Positions 17,661 to 26,675 are shown, numbered from the stretch's first letter. The stretch: DNA of 64,000 nucleotides from Sphingobacterium sp. GVS05A (GCF_019969845.1 NZ_JAHXYR010000004.1:496001-560000); one strand, 5' to 3'. The notes: a model not told the origin generated them from the letters alone. Made by a program: numbers and translations.

Positions 17661-18305
17661 TTATTTATTAAGTTTTGCAACCTGAATGGCGATGAACTTT
17701 GGTAAATAGTTTGGTGTACAATTTTTAGCCACCATTTCGTCTTTATAAAGCCCTGTTTGCTCACCGATATTGATTCATCTTTTTCTGAAAGTCTCCTGAA
17801 AAATACCGATTTGAGCAGCAGTAAAATTCATCGCCCACTGGACTTCAGATACTTCATTTTCAATTCGGGTTTCAATCTTCGAAAGCAATTCCTCGCTATT
17901 GGGCGGCGGCTTTTGTCCCACCCATCGCAATCGGGCTTGATGGTACCAAAAAGTACGTCTTTGAAGGGGAGATGTACTATTTTTCCAACTTTCCATTAAT
18001 GCGATTGTACGTTTGTCTTTGGCAAGTTGATTCGCCATAAGCCAATCAATCAGCTGCAGTTTTTCGTCTTCCCGATGTTGTTCAATATCACTGACCAACC
18101 TGTCAATAATTTCTTTAGAAAGTAATTTCTTGTCCATCAGTAAGATCGCCAATTGTCGGGCAAGGTAGTGTGTTGTAGACCACAGTTCCATGGCTAGTTC
18201 GTGGTCTTTTTTTATAACGTTAGCAATTTTACGCAAGTCACCAAGTTTGGTCTTCTCGTCGCTAATTTGCGTGATAATATTTTCTGCTGTCGATGATAGT
18301 TCCAT
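17661..18305 (-). pseudogene. DNA alkylation repair protein (AlkD/HEAT-like) with in-frame TGA
   Basis: Residues 1-176 form a helical HEAT-like protein of the AlkD-related DNA-alkylation-repair group (TTHYLARQLAILLMDKK, EVQWAMNFTAAQIGIFQ). After FRKR comes TGA at 17775-17777. The same frame then continues without a break for 37 codons (INIGEQTGLYKDEMVAKNCT, then PNYLPKFIAIQVAKLNK) to TAA at 17661. This tail looks like the family's normal C terminus, so the TGA is probably a nonsense mutation of Cys, Trp, Arg or Gly. The truncated protein may keep part of the fold but loses its last helices. Confidence 0.8.
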
Positions 18306-18609
18306 AATTGTTTTCCGATAAATAACAGATGTACGACATTTACTTGCTTAATCATTGTCAGGACACCAGTGTAAGGTGCATCTTATTATATTTATGTGCT
18401 TATCAAGCGTTATTATACCGTGAATTTACTAATTTTTTAACTGCCGATAACATGGTAAAATATAATCGGTATAAATTATTATTCTATTTTTGTTTGTTGA
18501 CCTCGTCTTTTTGAGCAAAAGACAAGAACCTACCTTGTTTGGTATAAAGCTAAGGATGTGCGGAGGCCGTTCAACAAGATGGCGATACTTTTGACGTTAT
18601 ATTTAGATA
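18306..18609. other. Intergenic, no gene recognised
   Basis: Divergent spacer. ACAAG-N7-CTTGT at about 18522-18538 is a weak inverted repeat. Nothing else is supported. Confidence 0.45.
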
Positions 18610-19125
18610 ATGGAATTAAGAAAAGAAATTGAACCTGATTTTCAAACATTGGAAAAACGCTATCCGGAAGTTCTAAAACTCATTCTGGCATATTCCGACT
18701 ATTGTGAAGAGAACGGGGATGAAGATAATACCGAATATCAAAAGCTTGAAAATACGCTTCATGAAATGACGGGGAAAGATATATCTCAATTTAATATTTG
18801 GGAATGGTGGGAGGAAGAAGGCGCAGAGGTTTTAGCATGCAGAATATCACTTCCCGCTCCGAAAATTATTGAACATATCACAAAGGATGAACTGGCAGAA
18901 ATTGTGCGACGGCAAAAGACTTTTGTTATGCAGGACGAGGATGATAAAAGTTTGAGAGCGCAGTTTCATTATCATCTTGATGACTATTTTATTGATTTTC
19001 TAAAGCTAAATTTTACAACCTTTGACCGCAGATTGTTTCAAAGACAAAAAGACAAACAGGGCAATTATTTTGAATATAATCAAAACGAAATTGTTGAAAA
19101 ATTATGGAATGACGGTGCGAGATAA
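18610..19125 (+). CDS. Hypothetical acidic protein
   Basis: 171 residues, soluble and strongly acidic (YSDYCEENGDEDNTEYQKLE), with tryptophan-rich FNIWEWWEEEGAEV and a C-terminal YHLDDYFIDFLKLNF. It has no signal peptide. I do not recognise the family. The style is like cytosolic proteins found near toxin-immunity loci, but no toxin is adjacent. Confidence 0.65.
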   Translation: MELRKEIEPDFQTLEKRYPEVLKLILAYSDYCEENGDEDNTEYQKLENTLHEMTGKDISQFNIWEWWEEEGAEVLACRISLPAPKIIEHITKDELAEIVRRQKTFVMQDEDDKSLRAQFHYHLDDYFIDFLKLNFTTFDRRLFQRQKDKQGNYFEYNQNEIVEKLWNDGAR

Positions 19126-19215
19126 AGTAAAGGCATTTGATTTTGTAATTTAACCAATGCCTACAAGCGAGAGTTTACCTAATTGGCGCAGTCCTATGTA
19201 AGATATTGAAAACCT

Positions 19216-19277
19216 GTTCGTTTAATTTTATTTTAGTATTTTAACTGAGTGAATACTAAATCATAAACTAAGCGAAC
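19216..19277 (+). repeat. Nested hairpin just before the carboxylesterase start
   Basis: The inner arms TTTAGTATT (19232-19240) and AATACTAAA (19252-19260) are perfect, with an 11-base loop. Outer GTTCG-TTTA (19216-19224) pairs with TAAA (19264-19267) and CGAAC (19273-19277) around a bulge. The structure ends 6 bases before the ATG at 19284, so it must lie in the mRNA leader or overlap the promoter. Confidence 0.55.
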
Positions 19278-19283
19278 ATTATT

Positions 19284-20936
19284 ATGATAAAGACTTTTTT
19301 TACTGTCACCGCATTCCTGATTATATCATTTGTTTTTGCCCAACAGCCTCAAGTAAAGGTTGAGGAGGGGATAATGGAGGGAATTACGTTATCCAGCGGA
19401 GTGCAGGCATTCCGTGGGATCCCTTTTGCAAAACCGCCGGTTGGCAATTTGCGATGGAAAGAACCACAACCGGCCGATCATTGGACAGGGGTTCGAAAGG
19501 TAGATCGCTTTGGAAATTCACCAATGCAGAAACCGATCTATGGGGATATGAGATTTCGTTCTCCGGGTATAAGTGAAGATTGCCTCTACCTGAATATATG
19601 GCGACCAGAGGCGGGGGGATCCGGTAAACTTCCTGTTTTAGTTTATTTTTATGGTGGCGGCTTTAATGCCGGTGATGGATCAGAAAATCGTTACGATGGG
19701 GAGAGTTTTGCCAAAGCAGGCATTATTGTCGTTACGGTCAATTATCGTTTGGGCATCTTTGGTTTCTTTGCGCATCCGGAACTAACCCAAGAATCACAAA
19801 AAAATGCATCAGGGAACTATGGTCTCCTGGATCAATATGCGGCATTAAAATGGGTCAAAAAGAATATAGCTGCCTTTGGAGGTAATCCTGATGAGGTCAC
19901 CATAGGTGGCGAATCTGCAGGAAGCATGTCTGTTTCCGCTCAGATGAGCAGTCCGCTTTCTAAAGGGCTATTTAAGCGTGCTATCGGTCAGAGCGGAAGT
20001 GTTTTTAATTTAAGATATGGCACTATTTCCCTTGGGGAGCAAGAACAACGAGGTGTTACATTTGCGGCCAAAGTCAATGCAGGAAATCTCAGCCAATTGC
20101 GTAAAATTCCTGCCGCAGAACTACTTGACTGGGCCAGTGAGCCCGGCGCCTTTATGACACGTCTGATCATAGATGGTTATTTTCTCCCCAAATCACCATT
20201 GGAAATATTTGAAGCAGGGGAGCAGTCCAAAGTTCCTCTACTTGCGGGCTGGACGTCTACAGAGGCTCCTTATCTCGCCTTCACAGGCAAGTCTTATCCA
20301 TCACCGGACAACTATGAAAGGTTAGTACGCGAACAGTTTGGCACTGGAGCTGATGAAGTACTCAAATTATATCCCGGAAAAACAGAAAGTGAAGTCCTTA
20401 AATCGGCGACTGGGCTAGCCAGTGATAATTTTATTGTTTACAGTACTTGGAAGTGGCTCGATTTGCAACGAAAAAACAGTGGTCAACCTGTTTATGTTTA
20501 CATATTTAGCAAAGCGCGGCCACCGATGAAAGCAGCTTATAGCAACGTGGAGACAGGACTCGCTGGTGGGATAAATAAAAAATCTGCGAATACGGACAAA
20601 GAGAATCTGCCACCAGTCCTCCCGGGAGCATCCCATGCCAGTGATATTGAATATCTATTGGGAAACCTGAAGAGCAATGATGTTTTTGACTGGACGAAGG
20701 ATGACTATAAAACTTCACTACTGGGACAGCGCTACTTCATCAATTTTATTAAAACCGGTAATCCCAATGGAAGAGACCTTGCTGTGTGGCCAAAAACCAC
20801 AGCAACAGATAAATTTATGAATATACTTAACATAGCTATTGAAGCAAAGGCATCTCCCGAGCAATTCAGAGACAGGTATCTTTTTCTCGACGGTTTATTT
20901 GTCGAAAAGGAGCAAAGATTTCTAAAAAGTCCATAG
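19284..20936 (+). CDS. Exported carboxylesterase type B (para-nitrobenzyl esterase family)
   Basis: 550 residues with a signal peptide (FTVTAFLIISFVFAQ). Family motifs are AFRGIPFAKPPVG, the EDCLYLN signature, oxyanion FYGGGFNAGDG, and nucleophile Ser211 in TIGGESAGSMSV. A histidine near residue 450 (PGASHASDIEYLLG) completes the triad. It hydrolyses carboxylic esters in the periplasm, with broad substrates in the family. It has no operon partner, and a structured leader precedes it. Confidence 0.93.
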   Translation: MIKTFFTVTAFLIISFVFAQQPQVKVEEGIMEGITLSSGVQAFRGIPFAKPPVGNLRWKEPQPADHWTGVRKVDRFGNSPMQKPIYGDMRFRSPGISEDCLYLNIWRPEAGGSGKLPVLVYFYGGGFNAGDGSENRYDGESFAKAGIIVVTVNYRLGIFGFFAHPELTQESQKNASGNYGLLDQYAALKWVKKNIAAFGGNPDEVTIGGESAGSMSVSAQMSSPLSKGLFKRAIGQSGSVFNLRYGTISLGEQEQRGVTFAAKVNAGNLSQLRKIPAAELLDWASEPGAFMTRLIIDGYFLPKSPLEIFEAGEQSKVPLLAGWTSTEAPYLAFTGKSYPSPDNYERLVREQFGTGADEVLKLYPGKTESEVLKSATGLASDNFIVYSTWKWLDLQRKNSGQPVYVYIFSKARPPMKAAYSNVETGLAGGINKKSANTDKENLPPVLPGASHASDIEYLLGNLKSNDVFDWTKDDYKTSLLGQRYFINFIKTGNPNGRDLAVWPKTTATDKFMNILNIAIEAKASPEQFRDRYLFLDGLFVEKEQRFLKSP

Positions 20937-21215
20937 CCAATCCAGTTAAAGCTCTGATCGATGAAAAATACAAGTGTGAGGGGAAGCTCTTAGTTTTCTA
21001 TTTGCCGCAAGATCAAAACTATTTATGGTCATAGCTGTTATCAAAGAAACTTTTCATAAACCAGATTAATCATAAGGCTTGTGAGTTACCTTGCCGAGTG
21101 TGCTTACTTTTTAGCGTTATTTTGTTTGAATCAAACGGGACTGACCAAATGGAGACTGTGATGACTTATGAAGATGATATGTTAAAGATTACCAATGTAA
21201 AGCGAATTGTGATGT

Positions 21216-22349
21216 ATGACAGTAAATCCTGATGTGATAATTATAGGTGGCGGTCTTGCCGGGCTCACGAGTGCACTTCATCTGTCTAAACAAGGATTAA
21301 AAGTAACATTAATCGAAAAGCACAATTATCCTCATCATAAAGTGTGTGGAGAATATCTTTCCAATGAAATTGTACCCTATTTGTGCTGGCTTAACGCCAA
21401 TATAAATGAATTGCATCCAACCTATATTCAACATCTTAAATTCACGACGCAAAATGGAAAATCGGCTCAGGTCAAATTGCCCTTGGGCGGTATTGGCGTA
21501 AGCCGGTATTGTTTGGACGATTTCTTATACCAAAAAGCAAAAGCAAATGGATGTGCGATTGTGATAGCCAGCGTTTCTGGAATATCTTTTAGTGACGATA
21601 TATTTGAGGTTTCGGTTCAAGATCAGATTTTGAGAGCAAAGATTGTGCTTGGTGCTTTTGGAAAACGTGCCAATATTGATCAGATTTTAGCTCGTGATTT
21701 CATGAAAAAGACATCGAAATGGATGGCGGTTAAAGCACATTATTCAGGTGATTTTCCGGACGGCCTAATTGCGTTGCATAATTTTCCGGGAGGATACTGC
21801 GGCATTTCAAAAATCGAGCATAATGCGATAAATTTATGTTATCTAACAGATGTAGAGATGTTTAAAAAATATAAAAATGTCGTCGATCATCAGAAGCATG
21901 TCTTGTTTACGAATAGTCATCTAAAAAGTTTTTTTGAACGCAATACGGTACTTTTTGATAAACCGCTTACCATTAGCCAGATTTCATTTGAAAAAAAAAC
22001 AGTGATAGAAGATCATATCCTAATGGTCGGCGATGCGGCGAGCCTGATCCACCCCTTTTGCGGTAATGGGATGGCGATGGCGATACACAGTGCAAAAATA
22101 GCTTCCGAACTTATTGTGGACTATTATGCTGGCAAAATAACCTCACGTGAAGGACTGGAAAAACGTTACATCAACCAATGGCGAAAAAACTTTGCGAGAC
22201 GCCTATTTTTCGGAAGGATTTTAGCAACAGTGCTAGGATACGAAGTTGGTATTAGGGTCTTAATGAGGGTTGCCGTACTTTTTCCTGCAGTGTTGACATG
22301 GATAATCAAACAAACTCACGGAAATATGAAGCAAATAAAATGGGGATAA
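21216..22349 (+). CDS. FAD-dependent oxidoreductase / hydroxylase (first gene of the type III PKS operon)
   Basis: 377 residues. DVIIIGGGLAGLTSALHLSK is the FAD-binding Rossmann motif and VGDAASLIHPFCGNGMAMAI is the second FAD motif of the geranylgeranyl-reductase/UbiH group. A hydrophobic C-terminal stretch (VAVLFPAVLTWII) suggests membrane contact, fitting a lipid substrate. In the Streptomyces srs phenolic-lipid operon a flavoprotein (SrsC) hydroxylates the alkylresorcinol ring to a quinone, and I infer an equivalent role. Its stop lies inside the next gene (ATGGGGATAA). Confidence 0.85.
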   Translation: MTVNPDVIIIGGGLAGLTSALHLSKQGLKVTLIEKHNYPHHKVCGEYLSNEIVPYLCWLNANINELHPTYIQHLKFTTQNGKSAQVKLPLGGIGVSRYCLDDFLYQKAKANGCAIVIASVSGISFSDDIFEVSVQDQILRAKIVLGAFGKRANIDQILARDFMKKTSKWMAVKAHYSGDFPDGLIALHNFPGGYCGISKIEHNAINLCYLTDVEMFKKYKNVVDHQKHVLFTNSHLKSFFERNTVLFDKPLTISQISFEKKTVIEDHILMVGDAASLIHPFCGNGMAMAIHSAKIASELIVDYYAGKITSREGLEKRYINQWRKNFARRLFFGRILATVLGYEVGIRVLMRVAVLFPAVLTWIIKQTHGNMKQIKWG

Positions 22350-23053
22350 ATACAAAGTTTAGAACTAAGAAAAACGAAATTATGGACGATTTTTCACTTG
22401 AAGGTGATGAACTCCGCATTACTTTGGACGAAATATCGAAAATAAATCATTTTTTGGGGGGCAACAAGATTACTTTAGATGGCGTCCGGACATTGTTGTT
22501 AAAAGCCGATACAACCAAAACACTAACCATTGTCGATATCGGCTGCGGTAATGGCGAGATGTTACGGATGTTGAGCGACTATGGTTATAGTAATAATATA
22601 GATCTTAAAATAGTGGGAATAGATGCCAATCCATTCACTGTTAACTATGCTCAAGTTTTATCAAAAGATTATCCCAATATTTCATACCTGTGCGGCGATG
22701 TATTCGATAAGAATTTTGAAATGGCAAAGTTTGACATTGCGCTATGTACTCTTACATTACATCATTTTGATACTGATCAGATTATAAGACTAATAAATAT
22801 CCTTGTCAAAATTTCAAACATAGGGATAGTAATCAACGATTTGCAGCGGAGCAAAATTGCCTATCGACTTTTTCAAACCATTTGTGTTGTTTTTAAGTTA
22901 AACAATATGACCAAGAAGGATGGACTTATTTCAATATTACGTGGCTTTAAGAAAAATGAGCTTGAGGAGTTCTGCAAGCAATTACACTTAAAAAACTATA
23001 TGCTCCAGTGGAAATGGGCATTTCGTTACCAATGGATAATTTCCAATATATGA
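22340..23053 (+). CDS. SAM-dependent methyltransferase in the type III PKS operon
   Basis: 237 residues. The class I motif is IVDIGCGNGEMLRML, the acidic binding residue is in VGIDANPF, and a later strand is FDIALCTLTLHHFD. It should methylate the polyketide ring on carbon or oxygen, like SrsB in Streptomyces; this is inference from context. The ATG at 22340 is chosen over one at 22298 because it opens the recognisable MGINTKFRTKKNEIMDDFSL segment and gives the same tight overlap as the other genes. Its stop overlaps the PKS start. Confidence 0.87.
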   Translation: MGINTKFRTKKNEIMDDFSLEGDELRITLDEISKINHFLGGNKITLDGVRTLLLKADTTKTLTIVDIGCGNGEMLRMLSDYGYSNNIDLKIVGIDANPFTVNYAQVLSKDYPNISYLCGDVFDKNFEMAKFDIALCTLTLHHFDTDQIIRLINILVKISNIGIVINDLQRSKIAYRLFQTICVVFKLNNMTKKDGLISILRGFKKNELEEFCKQLHLKNYMLQWKWAFRYQWIISNI

Positions 23054-24102
23054 ATGTTAAAATAATAAGTGTTGCCAAGCAACTGCCCAAATACTCCAGC
23101 ACAACTGCTGAAATACTTCCGCTATTGGATATATGGCTTAAGGGCCAGGAGCACCGGTTTATAAAAAAAGTAAAGAAACTTTTTGAGGGTTCGGCTGTCG
23201 ACAGAAGGTATGCTATTATGGGTCCGAATGAGGTTTTTACTGCAACATCATTCGAGGAGAAAAATAATATTTACATGCGGGAAGCCATAGTATTAGGTGA
23301 GGAAGCACTTCGTAAGGCTCTCGAAAAGGTAGGATGGACACCCCAATCTCTGGATTATATCATCACCGTCAGCTGTACAGGGATTATGATACCTTCATTG
23401 GACGCATATCTTATCAATAAGATGAAACTCCGGCAGGATATTGTCAGGCTGCCAGTTACTGAAATGGGTTGTGTTGCTGGAGTTTCCGGTATTATTTACG
23501 CAAAAAATTTCTTGCAGGCCAATCCTGGAAAACGTGCTGCTGTAATTGCCGTCGAAGCACCAACAGCAACCTTTCAGCTGTCAGACTTTTCAATGTCCAA
23601 TATAGTTAGCGCTGCGATATTTGGAGATGGCGCCGCCTGTTGTTTACTTTCATCTCATGAAGCAGATCGAGGACCTGTGATACTCGACCAACAGATGTAC
23701 CATTTTTACGATACTGAAGACATTATGGGTTTCAAGCTAACAAATGGCGGTATGCAGATGATATTGGATGTTGAGGTTCCCAATGTGATCGCATCGCATT
23801 TTAATGCAGTCATACATCCATTTTTACAGGAGAATAGTTTAGAAATTGAAGATATAAAATATATGATTTTTCATCCTGGAGGTAAAAAGATTGTCACAAC
23901 AATGGAGCAGATTTTTGCCGAGTTTGGCAAAGATATTACAGATACCAAGGCCGTTCTGGCCCAGTATGGCAATATGTCAAGTGCTACAGTTCTTTATGTT
24001 CTCGAGCGTATCATGGCACGCGAGCCTCAGGCCGGAGAACTAGGGTTAATGTTGAGTTTTGGCCCCGGTTTCTCAGCACAGCGAGTTTTATTACAATGGT
24101 AA
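23050..24102 (+). CDS. Type III polyketide synthase (chalcone/stilbene synthase superfamily)
   Basis: 350 residues. The catalytic triad is visible: Cys141 in TEMGCVAGVSG, His275 in IFHPGGKK and Asn308 in QYGNMSSATVLY. FGDGAACCLL and the closing LMLSFGPGFSAQR are family signatures. These homodimers extend an acyl starter with malonyl-CoA without needing a carrier protein, and cyclise it to a resorcinol or pyrone. Here it is flanked by a carrier protein, ketosynthase and dehydratase, so the starter may come from an ACP-bound chain. The start at 23050 forms ATGA with the methyltransferase stop. Alternatives at 23008 and 23032 would overlap much more. Confidence 0.94.
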   Translation: MNVKIISVAKQLPKYSSTTAEILPLLDIWLKGQEHRFIKKVKKLFEGSAVDRRYAIMGPNEVFTATSFEEKNNIYMREAIVLGEEALRKALEKVGWTPQSLDYIITVSCTGIMIPSLDAYLINKMKLRQDIVRLPVTEMGCVAGVSGIIYAKNFLQANPGKRAAVIAVEAPTATFQLSDFSMSNIVSAAIFGDGAACCLLSSHEADRGPVILDQQMYHFYDTEDIMGFKLTNGGMQMILDVEVPNVIASHFNAVIHPFLQENSLEIEDIKYMIFHPGGKKIVTTMEQIFAEFGKDITDTKAVLAQYGNMSSATVLYVLERIMAREPQAGELGLMLSFGPGFSAQRVLLQW

Positions 24103-24557
24103 CCTTAAAAAACAAGTCGATGGATTTGAATGATATTATTGCGAAATTGCCTTATGGGGAGCCATTTTTATTTGTGGATGAATTGGTGCATGTAGATGAA
24201 GAAGGTATTATAGGAAACTATACTTTCAATGAAAATCTGGATTTTTACAAAGGGCATTTTTGCGGTAATCCAATTACTCCGGGTGTTATTTTGACCGAAG
24301 TAATGGCTCAGATAGGGCTGGCCTGCTTTGGAATTTATTTGCTCGGTAGTGATTTAAACAATGGTATTGCGATGGCATTGACCTCAAGTGAAATACAATT
24401 CTTAAAACCGGTGTATCCTAAGGAAAAGGTTACCGTTTTTTCGGATAAGATATATTTTAGGTTCGGGAAGCTCAAGTGCGCTGTCACGTTGAAAAACGAA
24501 GCTGGATATGAGGTTTGTAAAGGAACCCTGTCAGGTATGATCAGGAGAGAGCTATGA
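24096..24557 (+). CDS. FabZ-like 3-hydroxyacyl-ACP dehydratase (hotdog fold)
   Basis: 153 residues. The FabZ signature is intact: His54 in FYKGHFCGNPITPGVIL and the acid Glu68 in LTEVMAQIGLACFG. It should dehydrate 3-hydroxyacyl-ACP to the trans-2-enoyl form while a chain is built on the local carrier protein. The variation FCGNP in place of the usual FPxxP fits a paralogue set apart from housekeeping FabZ. It overlaps the PKS gene by 7 bases and its own stop overlaps the ketosynthase start (ATGA). Confidence 0.88.
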   Translation: MVTLKNKSMDLNDIIAKLPYGEPFLFVDELVHVDEEGIIGNYTFNENLDFYKGHFCGNPITPGVILTEVMAQIGLACFGIYLLGSDLNNGIAMALTSSEIQFLKPVYPKEKVTVFSDKIYFRFGKLKCAVTLKNEAGYEVCKGTLSGMIRREL

Positions 24558-25825
24558 ATAGAGTTGTAATAACTGGACTAGGGGTGGTTGCCCCAAACGG
24601 AGTAGGGGTAACCGCCTTTTCAACGGCCATAAAAAATGGACTTTCGGGTATAATGCATGATCCTCTACTGGAAAGGTTACAATTCTCTTGCCAGATAGCA
24701 GGAACGCCATCGATATCTGAAGATCTCAAAAGACAGTATTTTACGGACTTGGAACTGAGAGGATTTAATAGCACCGGAATATTGTACGGTGTCATTGCTG
24801 GTATGCAAGCATGGGCAGATGCAGAACTACCAATAGATGTTTCTTCTGAACCGGATTGGGATAGTGGAACTGTTTTTGGTTCAGGTACCTCCGGCATAGA
24901 TAAATTTCGTGAGAGCATTTATAAAGTAGACGATCTGCAAACACGGAGACTAGGAAGTACAGTAGTGGCACAGACGATGAACAGTGGAGTCAGTGCATAC
25001 CTAGGGGGGAAACTCGGGCTTGGGAATCAAGTGACAACCAATTCATCTGCCTGTGCTACGGGTACGGAAGCCATTCTGATGGCCTATGATCGCATTCGTT
25101 CGGGAAGAGCAAAACGGATGGTAGCAGGGAGTACAGGAGATAGTGGCCCTTACATCTGGGCAGGCTTCGATGCCCTGCGGGTCTGTAGTTCTCAATATAA
25201 TGAGCATCCACAACAAGGGGCCCGGCCAATGAGTGCAACCGCCGGAGGGTTTGTCCCCGGTAGTGGAGCAGGTGCTTTACTATTAGAAGATTTGGGAAGC
25301 GCCTTGTCGCGTGGTGTAAAAATATATGCAGAATTGCTTGGGGGCCAGGTCAATTCAGGAGGTCAGCGTGGAATGGGGAGTATGACAGCTCCTAATAACG
25401 ATGCAGTGCAACGATGCATCATCGATGCACTTAAAAATGCTGGCATTTCTGCTATGGATATTGATGCCATCAATGGGCATCTTACTGCAACAGCCAAGGA
25501 CGCGCTCGAGATAGAAAATTGGACTAAGGCGCTTGAACGTAATGGGAAAAACTTCCCTTATATCAATTCGCTCAAAGGCTTGATCGGACATTGCCTCAGC
25601 GCGGCAGGTAGTATTGAAAGTGTCGCTACAGTATTGCAACTGTACGAAGGGTTCTTGTTCGGTAATAGCAACTGTAATGACCTACATCCCGACATCGCTG
25701 CTCTTATAGATCCGCTGAAAGTACCGCTGAAAACAATCTACTTGAGACCCAATATTGTAGCCAAAGCCAGTTTTGGCTTTGGCGATGTAAATGCCTGTCT
25801 AATATTTAAAAAATTTAATAACTAA
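24554..25825 (+). CDS. Beta-ketoacyl-ACP synthase (KAS I/II type) of the PKS operon
   Basis: 423 residues, a full-length ketosynthase. The catalytic Cys167 is in TTNSSACATGTEAI, the first active His309 is in AINGHLTATAKD, and Lys341 and His346 are in SLKGLIGHCLSAAGS. The usual HGTSTxxND motif is changed to GHLTATAKD, which keeps His but not the following Gly-Thr-Ser. It should condense malonyl-ACP with an acyl chain on the adjacent carrier protein. No ketoreductase or malonyl transferase is in the operon, so these must come from general fatty-acid synthesis. Confidence 0.92.
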   Translation: MNRVVITGLGVVAPNGVGVTAFSTAIKNGLSGIMHDPLLERLQFSCQIAGTPSISEDLKRQYFTDLELRGFNSTGILYGVIAGMQAWADAELPIDVSSEPDWDSGTVFGSGTSGIDKFRESIYKVDDLQTRRLGSTVVAQTMNSGVSAYLGGKLGLGNQVTTNSSACATGTEAILMAYDRIRSGRAKRMVAGSTGDSGPYIWAGFDALRVCSSQYNEHPQQGARPMSATAGGFVPGSGAGALLLEDLGSALSRGVKIYAELLGGQVNSGGQRGMGSMTAPNNDAVQRCIIDALKNAGISAMDIDAINGHLTATAKDALEIENWTKALERNGKNFPYINSLKGLIGHCLSAAGSIESVATVLQLYEGFLFGNSNCNDLHPDIAALIDPLKVPLKTIYLRPNIVAKASFGFGDVNACLIFKKFNN

Positions 25826-25829
25826 GTCT

Positions 25830-26084
25830 ATGAACAGAGAAGAACTAATTGACGCATTAAAGCCTATCATAGCACCATATACTACAAATGATGACGCTTT
25901 TGGGAAGCTTAGCGAGAATACTGATTTCATTCATGACCTCCAGATCAATTCTGCCAATCTGGTTGATATAGTATTGGATATTGAGGAGAAATTCGATATT
26001 GTTATTGACAATCCCGATATGGAACGTATGCTCAATGTAAAGGCAGCTATCGATATTATAGAAAGCAAACTTCAAATGAAATGA
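25830..26084 (+). CDS. Acyl carrier protein with Asn-Ser attachment motif
   Basis: 84 residues of acidic helical carrier protein. The phosphopantetheine Ser41 is in DLQINSANLVDIVLDIEEKF. The residue before it is Asn40, where most carrier proteins have Asp, while the helix-II acidic face (DIVLDIEEKFDI) is normal. It presumably carries the chain made by the neighbouring ketosynthase and dehydratase. It starts 4 bases after the ketosynthase stop and overlaps the transferase start (ATGA). Confidence 0.9.
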   Translation: MNREELIDALKPIIAPYTTNDDAFGKLSENTDFIHDLQINSANLVDIVLDIEEKFDIVIDNPDMERMLNVKAAIDIIESKLQMK

Positions 26085-26587
26085 TTGGTAATGACGTCAT
26101 CGATCTGGTGCAATCCCGCAAAGACAGTAATTGGCGACGTAGGGGATTTATTCCGAAATTATTTGGTGCTGATGAGCAATTGTTAATAGCAAATAGTCCC
26201 GATCCCGAGACGACGCTATGGCTCTTATGGAGTATGAAAGAGGCAGCTTATAAGGCATGGAATAGAGAAACCAAGATCCGGAAATACATGCCCAAAAAAC
26301 TGGTTTGTACAATATCCCGACAGTCGGTCAGTAATGCTTGTGGCCGGGTTGTTTGTGAAGGGAAGATCTACTATACTGAAACAATTCTTGCGCCTGATTT
26401 TATACATTCCATAGCTGTTAGTGTTTTTAGTCATCTAGACTACGTTATTGAGATCGAAAAAAATGAAATTGTCAAAGACCATTTTGGCATTCCATATGTT
26501 GCTGTAGAGGGGGGGACAGAACTATTTGCAGCTTCAGTAAGCAATCATGGTCGTTTTGAAAAAGTAGTTGCTATTTCGCGCATATAA
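26081..26587 (+). CDS. 4'-Phosphopantetheinyl transferase
   Basis: 168 residues. IGNDVIDL holds the magnesium-binding Asp, and WSMKEAAYKAW is the WxxKEAxxK motif. It moves phosphopantetheine from CoA onto the carrier-protein Ser. Placement directly after the unusual carrier protein suggests it is dedicated to it, and may accept Asn-Ser in place of Asp-Ser. It is the last gene of the operon; the next gene converges on it. Confidence 0.9.
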   Translation: MIGNDVIDLVQSRKDSNWRRRGFIPKLFGADEQLLIANSPDPETTLWLLWSMKEAAYKAWNRETKIRKYMPKKLVCTISRQSVSNACGRVVCEGKIYYTETILAPDFIHSIAVSVFSHLDYVIEIEKNEIVKDHFGIPYVAVEGGTELFAASVSNHGRFEKVVAISRI

Positions 26588-26675
26588 GGTTGTTCTACTT
26601 CTTGTCATTTGTCGGAAAGGTCTCTCTTTTCGCTTAGGTAGGCTATTCCTATTAAAAGTTATGTAGAACAAAAGA

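Noticed and set aside
17661..17777. Selenocysteine at the TGA of the DNA-alkylation-repair gene
   Set aside because: A Cys would fit the position, but Sphingobacteriales are not known to me for Sec use, and I see no clear SECIS-like stem right after the TGA. A nonsense mutation is simpler.
21216..26587. Flexirubin or aryl-polyene cluster
   Set aside because: No DarA/DarB-type resorcinol enzymes, ammonia lyase, glycosyl or acyl transferase genes are present. The ring-forming enzyme here is a type III PKS.
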